A stretch of 64,000 nt of DNA from JAGXTF01 sp038317095 (lineage in GTDB: Bacteria > Bacteroidota > Bacteroidia > NS11-12g > UBA955): NCBI GenBank assembly GCA_038317095.1, contig JBBQBB010000009.1, positions 6,858 through 70,857 of the forward strand, written 5' to 3'. The translations under genes and the position numbers were made by a program. Shown here piece by piece: positions 18,622 through 25,470 of this stretch. How positions within the stretch are numbered: the stretch's first letter is position 1; the number at the start of each line of letters is the position of its first letter. Under the pieces are notes generated by a model that was not told where the DNA came from, did no database searches, and worked only from the letters and a program-made list of their open reading frames with translations.

Positions 18622-18690
18622 GATTCCGTATCTCAGTCCCAAAGACTTCTTAAGTCTGTAAGACTTAGAATCTCGAGGGTTCACGACAAT
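18622..18690 (+). pseudogene. Decayed tRNA-Lys-like copy
   Basis: Begins GATTCCGTATCTCAG, identical to the 5' end of the intact tRNA-Lys but for one base. The anticodon-arm position can be read with the loop TTCTTAA (anticodon CTT, also Lys). The second half of the D arm is missing and the T arm (GGGTTCACGAC) no longer pairs properly. It is preceded by a leader (GTTCTAAAACCCACTCGCAA) that resembles the leader of the intact tRNA, so the unit looks like a tandem tRNA duplication whose first copy has degenerated. No functional cloverleaf can be drawn. Confidence 0.5.
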
Positions 18691-18798
18691 CTAATTTGCC
18701 CAAAGCATATAAGATTCGTCGGGATTGGCAGAGTAAAGAATCACCCGTTCTGAAAATAACTCGCAAGAGTGAAAATGTTCTCGTAATGAGAAAAATAT

Positions 18799-18874
18799 GA
18801 TTCCGTAGCTCAGTTGGTAGAGCAATACACTTTTAATGTATGGGTCCTGGGTTCGAGTCCCAGCGGGATCACCA
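18799..18874 (+). tRNA. tRNA-Lys (anticodon UUU)
   Basis: Full cloverleaf: acceptor GATTCCG pairs with CGGGATC, D arm GCTC/GAGC, anticodon loop CTTTTAA (UUU), T arm CCTGG/CCAGC-type with TTCGAGT loop. Discriminator A at 18871 and an encoded CCA to 18874. Its 3' end is repeated at 19885-19900, bounding an inserted segment. Confidence 0.97.
18857..18872 (+). repeat. Left boundary repeat (tRNA-Lys 3' end, attL-like)
   Basis: GTCCCAGCGGGATCAC inside the tRNA-Lys T arm and acceptor stem. A copy with one mismatch lies at 19885-19900. Integrases often use tRNA 3' ends as attachment sites. Confidence 0.6.
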
Positions 18875-18896
18875 ATTAATTTCAGCATTCATATCT

Positions 18897-18928
18897 AAAT
18901 GCCTCATAATCAACGTTATGAGGCATTT
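18897..18928 (+). terminator. Terminator after tRNA-Lys
   Basis: Perfect 13-bp arms AAATGCCTCATAA and TTATGAGGCATTT around a 6-nt loop (TCAACG), followed by a T-rich stretch. It lies inside the inserted segment. Confidence 0.75.
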
Positions 18929-18974
18929 TCATTTTCAGGATTTCTCAGTTTAGCTCCGTTTTGGCATAGTTTTG

Positions 18975-19037
18975 TTACACCAATTTTTAACCAAGGCAAA
19001 AGTTTCCGATGGTAACATACAGAATTACAGACACTTA
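18975..19037 (+). repeat. 63-bp direct repeat, copy 1
   Basis: Identical to 19807-19869. Begins TTACACCAATTTTTAACC and ends AGACACTTA. Similarity fades but continues for about 15 bp to the right. Function unknown; it lies inside the tRNA-Lys insertion. Confidence 0.9.
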
Positions 19038-19227
19038 TACAAAAGAGGATTCATCTTAGAGGCTACGAAATCGTTTAAAAACTTGGATATACTCGTCCAA
19101 GGCAGGTAATAATGAACACTTATTCGCTATATAACCTTGAATTCCAATAACTTTTTATATTGTTTTGCGATTTGGGATTATTATACTATTATTGCCAAAA
19201 CAATCCATTATTTTACTTTAAAAATCT

Positions 19228-19407
19228 ATGCTAAAAAAATTCAATATGCCAGAACTAGTCATTCTAGCAACGATAGTAGCCCTAATTTTTATTTCTGAGT
19301 ACTATTATCTTTTTTTAAATGATCCTATGAGAGCTATTTTTATTGGATTATGGCCGCCAACAATGATTGGTTTGCTGATATATATAAACTTGAAGAAAAA
19401 ACAATAA
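19228..19407 (+). CDS. Small two-helix membrane protein (59 aa)
   Basis: ATG at 19228 to TAA at 19405-19407. The protein has two hydrophobic segments (about residues 9-30, PELVILATIVALIFISEYYY, and 38-55, containing IFIGLWPPTMIGLLIY) and a basic end (LKKKQ). No family is recognised. It is followed after 5 bp by a second tiny membrane-protein gene in the same direction, so the two probably form one operon. The codon pattern is consistent with translation, but length alone leaves doubt. Carried in the tRNA-Lys insertion, so it may be cargo. Confidence 0.6.
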   Translation: MLKKFNMPELVILATIVALIFISEYYYLFLNDPMRAIFIGLWPPTMIGLLIYINLKKKQ

Positions 19408-19412
19408 GGGCT

Positions 19413-19556
19413 ATGGACAATCTTGATATAATCTTACTAACCGTTTTAGTTGTCATTTCTTATGTTGCTTTTATCGGTTTAACGGCTAGAGAATTTAATA
19501 AAATGTCTAAAAACTCGGATCAATTGGGAAAAGAAAAAGGCACTGATCCAAATTAA
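19413..19556 (+). CDS. Small single-helix membrane protein (47 aa)
   Basis: Start chosen at the ATG at 19413, which gives MDNLDIILLTVLVVISYVAF; an in-frame ATG at 19350 would overlap the previous gene heavily and adds a polar stretch without need. One transmembrane helix (about 5-26) followed by a charged tail ending KEKGTDPN. Separated by 5 bp from the 59-aa membrane protein gene. The pair looks like a small two-component membrane unit. No function can be assigned. Confidence 0.55.
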   Translation: MDNLDIILLTVLVVISYVAFIGLTAREFNKMSKNSDQLGKEKGTDPN

Positions 19557-19806
19557 ACGAAATCAACAACTTCATTTTTTTATATTACTGTGCGATATTT
19601 ATGTAATTTAATTTTTTTAAATTACAAATGTAGTGACTATAAATGGGCCAAAAAAAAGACCCTTAATTGTCCTCTGAACAAAACGTTTTCTGAAGGCTTT
19701 TACATCGGAATATTTGGTAACATCTTACAAATGAAATTCATTGAAGTTACAGACGTCACTGCCACGATGACAGCGACTAAAGGCAATTATCGCAGCAAAG
19801 CCTATT
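19557..19806. other. Non-coding stretch of the tRNA-Lys insertion
   Basis: AT-rich DNA between the small membrane genes and the second 63-bp repeat. The only longer frame (19590-19847) runs into the repeat, has no family resemblance and no start signal, so I do not call it a gene. No RNA structure was recognised. Confidence 0.4.
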
Positions 19807-19869
19807 TTACACCAATTTTTAACCAAGGCAAAAGTTTCCGATGGTAACATACAGAATTACAGACACTTA
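19807..19869 (+). repeat. 63-bp direct repeat, copy 2
   Basis: Identical to 18975-19037, 832 bp downstream of it. It ends 15 bp before the right boundary repeat of the insertion. Confidence 0.9.
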
Positions 19870-19884
19870 AATAAAAGCAGATAC

Positions 19885-19900
19885 GTCCCAGCAGGATCAC
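19885..19900 (+). repeat. Right boundary repeat (copy of tRNA-Lys 3' end, attR-like)
   Basis: GTCCCAGCAGGATCAC matches the tRNA-Lys 3' end at 18857-18872 in 15 of 16 bases. Immediately followed by a perfect hairpin terminator. Confidence 0.6.
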
Positions 19901-19901
19901 A

Positions 19902-19934
19902 ACAAAAAAACACGCTGCAAGCGTGTTTTTTTGT
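19902..19934 (+). terminator. Perfect-arm terminator, probably the original tRNA-Lys terminator
   Basis: 15-bp perfect arms (ACAAAAAAACACGCT and AGCGTGTTTTTTTGT) around GCA. Works in both orientations. Its place right after the boundary repeat suggests it once followed tRNA-Lys directly. Confidence 0.8.
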
Positions 19935-20057
19935 TTAAAAGGTGCCCCCAACAGGCGGTATAATTTAATTGCTTTAAAAATTATCCAAAATGAATCTTAT
20001 TTTTCAAAATGATAGATTCAATAAATACATTACATTGCAGCATCAAAATACACTTCC

Positions 20058-21434
20058 ATGAATGAATATTTTCCTATGGTTATTAAAGTAAAACAGTTTT
20101 TCGCAACGGGCAAAACCTTGTCTGTTGAATTTCGTAAACAGCAACTGCTAGGGTTAAAGCAGGCGATTTTGAAAAATGAGGAGAACATTTACCAAGCCTT
20201 ATTTTCCGACTTAAAGAAAAGCAAAGAAGAGGCTTGGATTACCGAAATTGGTTTTGTTTTAAATGAAATAAACGTTGCACTGAAAAATTTAGATCACTGG
20301 GCAAAATCCAAGAAGGTGAGTACCAATTTAATCAACCTTCCATCTTCTAGTTCAGTGCATTCCGAACCCATTGGTGCGGTTTTGGTTATCGCCCCTTGGA
20401 ATTATCCTTTTCAATTGCTGTTTGCTCCGCTTGTAGGTGCCATTGCGGCAGGTAATTGTTGTGTACTCAAGCCTAGTGAATTGGCTCCCCATACATCGGC
20501 CATAATGCATAAAATAATTGAGGCAGCTTTTCCGAAAGAGTATGTTTTGTTGCTCGAAGGGGAAGGGCATGAGCTAATTCCAAATCTGATCCATGCGGAT
20601 TTGGTAGATTGTGTTTTTTTTACCGGTAGTTCTAAAATTGGCAAGCTAGTTTACAACATGGCTGCCGAGCATTTGTTGCCCGTTACTTTAGAGTTGGGTG
20701 GCAAAAGTCCTTGTGTAATTGATGCAAGTGCAGATATAAAAATTGCCGCCAAACGCATTGCCATTGCCAAATTTAGCAATTGTGGTCAAATGTGCGTAGC
20801 TCCAGATTATTTGCTGGTTCACAGCAGTGTAAAAGAGCTTTTTATAAAAGAAATTATACATTGTATAAAATTATTTTTTGGTGAAAATGATTCCAACAAT
20901 TATCAATATGGTAAAATTATCAATGAAAAACATTTCGACCGTTTGGCGGGCTTTTTGAAAAGTGGGAACGTTTTGCACGGCGGCAATACAAATAGAGAAA
21001 CGCTGTATTTTGAACCCACGGTTTTGGATGCTGTAGATTTAAATAGTGAACTGATGCAAGAAGAAATTTTTGGGCCAATACTCCCGATTATTTCTTATTT
21101 AGCGGATGAAGAAGCCATGTTATTGATTAAAAAACACCCAAATCCTTTGGCTTTTTATATTTTTTCTGCTTTCAGTGAATCACAAAAAACATGGTTAAAA
21201 AATGTGCCATCTGGCGGGGCCTGCATTAACAATGCAAGTTGGCATCTCACCAATCCCAATTTGCCTTTCGGCGGAAGGGGATTTAGCGGAATTGGCAAAT
21301 ACCATGGTCAATTTTCTTTTCAAACGTTCAGTCATTTTAAGGCCATATTAAAAACGCCCACTTGGTTCGATCCTGCTTTTAAATACCCACCATTTAAAGG
21401 AAAGTTGAAATGGTTTAAAAAAATATTGGGGTAA
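20058..21434 (+). CDS. NAD(P)-dependent aldehyde dehydrogenase
   Basis: 458 residues, class-3-like in length and layout. The cofactor-binding segment APWNYPFQL (about 112-120), the TGSSKIGK turn (189-196), the general base Glu212 in LELGGKSP and the catalytic Cys246 in NCGQMCVAPD are all present. The C-terminal half contains EEIFGPILPI and PFGGRGFSGIGKYHG. It oxidises aldehydes to acids; family members often act on medium- or long-chain or aromatic aldehydes. Substrate not determinable. Single gene; M1 at 20058 and M7 are both possible starts. Confidence 0.95.
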   Translation: MNEYFPMVIKVKQFFATGKTLSVEFRKQQLLGLKQAILKNEENIYQALFSDLKKSKEEAWITEIGFVLNEINVALKNLDHWAKSKKVSTNLINLPSSSSVHSEPIGAVLVIAPWNYPFQLLFAPLVGAIAAGNCCVLKPSELAPHTSAIMHKIIEAAFPKEYVLLLEGEGHELIPNLIHADLVDCVFFTGSSKIGKLVYNMAAEHLLPVTLELGGKSPCVIDASADIKIAAKRIAIAKFSNCGQMCVAPDYLLVHSSVKELFIKEIIHCIKLFFGENDSNNYQYGKIINEKHFDRLAGFLKSGNVLHGGNTNRETLYFEPTVLDAVDLNSELMQEEIFGPILPIISYLADEEAMLLIKKHPNPLAFYIFSAFSESQKTWLKNVPSGGACINNASWHLTNPNLPFGGRGFSGIGKYHGQFSFQTFSHFKAILKTPTWFDPAFKYPPFKGKLKWFKKILG

Positions 21435-21492
21435 AAAAGAAATTATTTCATTTGCTGAAATTTTTCTCTCATTTTTTCTGTAATTTGCATTT

Positions 21493-22254
21493 ATGTTTTT
21501 CTTCTTCTCAAAACTATTTACCATTCTCATACGTCCGCTATTTTGGATCGTAGTTTTAGGGGCTTGGTCGCTTTTTACCAAAAATACCAAAAGAAAGAAG
21601 AGACTTACGATTTTAGTAATTTGTCTGGCATTTTTTTGTTCCAACAAAGTAATTGTGAATGAATTTTCCCTTTTGTATGAATCTAAGGTTGAAATATTGG
21701 ATAGAAATCATCCGAGAACTGCTGTTGTTTTAGGGGGATTTGCAGAATACGATGGGGGCCGCAAACGTGTGCAAATGGCCATGGCAGCCGAAAGAATGTT
21801 CGAGGCTTACCGTTTGTATAAAAACCATACATTAGACACACTCATCATAAGTGGCGGCGCGGCTAGTCTTACCAGCAATCAAAAGCCAGAAAGCCAATAC
21901 ATTCGGAAATATTTAATCGATTTGGGCATGGATTCAACGGTAATTCTCATTGATACAGGTTCTAAAAATACCTTTGAAAACGCAGTCCAGACCAAAAAAA
22001 TATTGGTTAGGCAAAATCATAAGGCTCCTGTTCTATTAATTACCAGTGCAATGCATATGCCCAGGGCAAAAAGGGTGTTTTCAAAAGTTGGAATTTTAGC
22101 TCAACCATATCCTGTCAATTTTTTATCTGATTTGGGTCGTGGCTATGTTATAGGAGATTATCTTATGCCATCATCAGAAGCATTATACCATTTTGATGCT
22201 TTGATAAAAGAATGGGTGGGTTTGATAGTATATAAACTGACGGGTAAAGCCTAG
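21493..22254 (+). CDS. YdcF/SanA/ElyC-like DUF218 envelope protein
   Basis: 253 residues. Two N-terminal hydrophobic segments (about 2-22 and 36-55) anchor it in the inner membrane. The DUF218 domain follows: AVVLGG near 75, an 'RMFEAYRLYKN' helix, LIISGGAA, a 'STVILIDTGSKNTFENA' segment and LLITSAMHMPRAKRVF. ElyC/SanA relatives influence envelope integrity and peptidoglycan or polysaccharide precursor use; exact chemistry is unresolved. It converges with the MBOAT gene and overlaps its 3' end by 4 bp. Confidence 0.88.
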   Translation: MFFFFSKLFTILIRPLFWIVVLGAWSLFTKNTKRKKRLTILVICLAFFCSNKVIVNEFSLLYESKVEILDRNHPRTAVVLGGFAEYDGGRKRVQMAMAAERMFEAYRLYKNHTLDTLIISGGAASLTSNQKPESQYIRKYLIDLGMDSTVILIDTGSKNTFENAVQTKKILVRQNHKAPVLLITSAMHMPRAKRVFSKVGILAQPYPVNFLSDLGRGYVIGDYLMPSSEALYHFDALIKEWVGLIVYKLTGKA

Positions 22255-23657
22255 AAATCCAAATAAATAAAGGGCAGGCTATCCATGCCAGTAATTTGGT
22301 AGGCCATAAAAATGGTAGCAACCAATAAAATCGACAATAACGGGGCAGGTAGTTTTTCAAACCAAGTTATCAAATCATCGTAAATAATTTGCAACACAAA
22401 TTGAAATAGGAAAGAACCCAAAATAATGGCAAAAACCCATGGATAATTTTGCATCCATTTTCCGAAAAAATGCAATTCGGGTTTGTTGAATATATAGGTC
22501 AACATGGCCACTCCTGATTGAATGCTATCCGCCTTAAAAAAGATACCGCTTAAGGCCAAAAACAAAAAGGTTAGCACAAAAGACATGATGTGATATGGAT
22601 AATTGGGAATTCGTTTTTTTAAACCCTCTCTTAAACGCACGGTCAAAATATCCCAACTTAAAGCTATGCCATGCAGCATGCCCCAAAAGGTATAATGCAG
22701 CTTGGTGCCATGCCAAAAACCACTGACAATAAACGTAATCATTACTGCCAAAACCGTACCGTATTGTTTGAGTCTGCGAAACGAAAAAGCGAGTGGAAAA
22801 TACAAATATTCATTCAACCATTTAGACAAACTCATATGCCAACGTCGCCAATATTCTGAGATGTTCTGAGAAACATAGGGGAAATTAAAATTGGCAACAA
22901 TATCAATACCCAACAACAAAGAAATACCGATAATAAAATCTGTATAACCGCTAAAATCGAAGTAAACCACTAGGGCTTGCCCAAATGTAGCCATTAGATT
23001 TTCTATACCTGTAAACAAGTGTGAGTTGTCGAAAACCCGATTCACAAAATTGATTGCCAAATAATTGGCCAATATATATTTTTTTACAATTCCGGAAATA
23101 AGGAAAAAAATCGCTGCTCCTGTTTTAACATTCGATGCGTTAAATGGTTTTTTTATTTGGGGTAAAAAGTCGCGCGCAGGTTGAATAGGCCCAACCAAAA
23201 TGAGGGGAAAATAACTCAAAAATAACAAATATTCGCTAAAATTATGTTCGGGCTCATCTATCATTTCCCTTTGCACATCCAGCACATATCCAATGCTGCG
23301 AAAAATAAAAAAGGAAACGCCTACAACCCGCGGCCATCCTTTTAAATCCGAGAATGAGAACCAATCTGAAAAATGGTTCCAAGTAAGCAAAATGCCCAAA
23401 TCAATAACCAATGACAAAATCAGAAAAACCCGTTTATTAACTTCAGATTTCGATTTATAAATGCTTTTGGCAACGATAAAATCTGAAAATGCAACGAGAA
23501 TTAAAATAAAAATTCCTGTTCCACTCAAGAAATAATAGAAACCAAGACTGGCGGCAAGTAGCAACCATTTCCTCGCACTTAGATTTGAAGAAAAAAAATA
23601 ATAGAAAATGTAAAAAATGGAAAAAGAAACGATAAAAAGCGATGAATTAAATTGCAT
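22251..23657 (-). CDS. MBOAT-family membrane O-acyltransferase (DltB/AlgI-like)
   Basis: 468 residues with about ten membrane segments. The MBOAT signatures are intact: SEYWRRWHMSLSKWL with His274, VSGFWHG with His316 and a following His329 (WGMLHG). DltB, AlgI and PatA in this family pass an acyl group from a cytoplasmic donor (carrier protein or CoA) across the membrane to a periplasmic SGNH partner or polymer. It is the last gene of a tight cassette containing an adenylating enzyme, a carrier protein and two SGNH proteins, which strongly suggests a DltB-type channel role. One base separates it from the SGNH-LysM gene. Confidence 0.93.
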   Translation of the reverse strand: MQFNSSLFIVSFSIFYIFYYFFSSNLSARKWLLLAASLGFYYFLSGTGIFILILVAFSDFIVAKSIYKSKSEVNKRVFLILSLVIDLGILLTWNHFSDWFSFSDLKGWPRVVGVSFFIFRSIGYVLDVQREMIDEPEHNFSEYLLFLSYFPLILVGPIQPARDFLPQIKKPFNASNVKTGAAIFFLISGIVKKYILANYLAINFVNRVFDNSHLFTGIENLMATFGQALVVYFDFSGYTDFIIGISLLLGIDIVANFNFPYVSQNISEYWRRWHMSLSKWLNEYLYFPLAFSFRRLKQYGTVLAVMITFIVSGFWHGTKLHYTFWGMLHGIALSWDILTVRLREGLKKRIPNYPYHIMSFVLTFLFLALSGIFFKADSIQSGVAMLTYIFNKPELHFFGKWMQNYPWVFAIILGSFLFQFVLQIIYDDLITWFEKLPAPLLSILLVATIFMAYQITGMDSLPFIYLDF

Positions 23658-23658
23658 T

Positions 23659-25470
23659 TTATTTTACTCGTAATACTTGACCTATTCTTAAACTGGTGCC
23701 TCGCATATTATTTAATCTCTGCAACGCTGTTGTGCTGGTGTTATATTTACGGGCTAAACCAAACAAAGTTTCCCCGCTTTTAACTTTGTGGTAAATGGGT
23801 TTTGGAACAACAACCGCAGGCCGTTGAACAGACGGTTTGGCTGGTAGCACTTGCGGTTTGGGTTGCACTTGCGGTTTGGGCGCAGGCGGTATTGTTTGTT
23901 TTTTAACCGTATCTTTAGGTACATTGGTTATTGGGGTAACCGGATTTTGGGGTATAGCAATTGCCACTTTATAAGGCGCATATACTTTCAACAATTGACC
24001 AATCCATAAATAATTATTTCGCAATCGATTCCAAACTTTAATTTGGTATGCGGTAACGCCGTAATAATTGGCTACGCTAAAGATGGTTTGGCCGCGCACT
24101 ACCCTATGATAAATCCATTTGTATTGGACGGTAGTAGCCACTTGGTTTTTCAATGCTGCAGAATCTACGGGTGGGTGCGCCAGTGAATCTATGTTGTAAA
24201 CCAATTTTTGGGTAGTGTCATTTGCCAATAACCATTCGTATGTTTTTTCATAGGCTTCTGCAATTAATTGGCCTTTAAGTTTATACCCTTGACCTGAAAG
24301 ATGCACCAAATCGCGGTTTGAGAGCATGGAGCTGTTCCATTTTAACATCGAATACCGGCCTCCTGCAATCCAATACCAATCATAAAATGCTGTATTGTTT
24401 GCTTTGCTAAATGATGCAATAAGGTCCGAATAAACCGCACATTCTGGCAAGCTATATCCACCCCTATAAATATCTTGAGAACAACTAAAAATGATGGTTA
24501 TTTCCTTATTGTATCTGCGCAAAATATCAACCATTTTAGACATATTGCTGGTAAATTCTGTTTGATTCAATCCACCACGGTAGAAATCGTTGGCTCCGAC
24601 ATCAATAATTACCGCATCCGGTGCTATATAATGCAATTGTTCTTCTAGTAAATTTTCACGCAACAACGAATAAAATCCAGCTCCATTGATGCCAACACTG
24701 TGGAATAAAACCCCTTTGTCTACTGGGTTTTCAATGCTAATGCCATAAATTTCAAATTCACTTTGCGCCGAATCGGTTTGTTGCAAGTAAAATGACATCT
24801 CATTTTCGCCCTCTTCCAATGTTACGTCTACAACATTTACTGGCGCTGGTCCTTCTTTTTGCGCATCATAAACATCCACATTGATTTCTTGTCGGGCTGT
24901 TTTTATACGCAAATCATAACTGCTTGCATTGCGTTTACAAAATATTCTAAGTTTTCTAAATTCTGGTTTAATTGTATTTCTAAAATGCAAACGAAACGAC
25001 GCATTTTTATCATACGTTTTACTTGTAATACCGCTAGCGCCCAAACTCAAAGGAGGTAAAGCTTCTATGTTTTTGGCATAAATCCAACGGCCTGTATGGT
25101 CGGTAAAATAATCCACCGCAGCATGCGTGTGTCCGGTAGAGTAGGGAAAAACCATGCCTCGGCCGCCATAGCCAAACGTTTGTTGTAACTGCTCCCTAAC
25201 CTCCCCCGTGAATCCATCCGCTTGAACATGTGAATCGCCAATATGCAATATGGTAACGCGTTTTTTATATGCATTTTGCAACTTTTTAAAAAACGGTTCA
25301 ACGGCAGATCGGTTGTAAAACTGAATGCTGTTTAATTCTGGATGTAAAAAGCTATAATTGTAATAATTGTTTGCGGGCCAAAAAGGAAACGCAGGCGCAG
25401 GGTCGCGCAGGGTAGGTGCTGCAAACAATGCAAATGCGCCCAGTGCCAATATGGATGTAAAATGTTTTAT
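23659..25470 (-). CDS. Secreted SGNH hydrolase-fold protein with two LysM domains
   Basis: About 600 residues. The start is uncertain: a TTG at 25449 is the first usual start, but the frame extends to an ATA at 25470 that overlaps the previous stop and gives a better signal peptide (KHFTSILALGAFALFAAP). Numbering from the TTG, the SGNH domain has GDSH (71-74), a VGANDFY block III and DLVHLSGQGYKL supplying Asp/His. A Pro-rich linker (about 493-552) joins two LysM domains (about 447-492 and 553-596), which bind peptidoglycan or chitin-like glycans. Likely the periplasmic acyl-transferring or -removing partner of the MBOAT protein, tethered to peptidoglycan by LysM. An esterase is the alternative. 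Confidence 0.87.
   Translation of the reverse strand: MKHFTSILALGAFALFAAPTLRDPAPAFPFWPANNYYNYSFLHPELNSIQFYNRSAVEPFFKKLQNAYKKRVTILHIGDSHVQADGFTGEVREQLQQTFGYGGRGMVFPYSTGHTHAAVDYFTDHTGRWIYAKNIEALPPLSLGASGITSKTYDKNASFRLHFRNTIKPEFRKLRIFCKRNASSYDLRIKTARQEINVDVYDAQKEGPAPVNVVDVTLEEGENEMSFYLQQTDSAQSEFEIYGISIENPVDKGVLFHSVGINGAGFYSLLRENLLEEQLHYIAPDAVIIDVGANDFYRGGLNQTEFTSNMSKMVDILRRYNKEITIIFSCSQDIYRGGYSLPECAVYSDLIASFSKANNTAFYDWYWIAGGRYSMLKWNSSMLSNRDLVHLSGQGYKLKGQLIAEAYEKTYEWLLANDTTQKLVYNIDSLAHPPVDSAALKNQVATTVQYKWIYHRVVRGQTIFSVANYYGVTAYQIKVWNRLRNNYLWIGQLLKVYAPYKVAIAIPQNPVTPITNVPKDTVKKQTIPPAPKPQVQPKPQVLPAKPSVQRPAVVVPKPIYHKVKSGETLFGLARKYNTSTTALQRLNNMRGTSLRIGQVLRVK

Larger units (their letters stand above)
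18873..19900. mobile_element. Remnant of a small tRNA-Lys-targeted insertion (about 1 kb)
   Basis: Bounded by the tRNA-Lys 3' end and its near-exact copy (15 of 16 bases). Contents in order: hairpin terminator, first copy of a 63-bp repeat, two very small membrane-protein genes (19228 and 19413), about 250 bp of apparently non-coding AT-rich DNA, second copy of the repeat. No integrase or other mobility gene remains. A strong terminator at 19902 directly follows the right boundary, which is where the original tRNA terminator would be expected before the insertion. Confidence 0.55.

Noticed and set aside
18571..18792. Hairpin series before tRNA-Lys considered as a CRISPR-like array
   Set aside because: Units are short, unequal and irregularly spaced with no spacer pattern, and no cas genes are present.
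18691..18888. Minus-strand frame encoding a 65-aa protein with a TRTQDP segment
   Set aside because: It is the complement of tRNA-Lys; this peptide pattern is a well-known false gene over tRNAs.
19590..19847. 85-aa frame in the tRNA-Lys insertion
   Set aside because: No start signal, no family likeness, and the last third is the 63-bp repeat.
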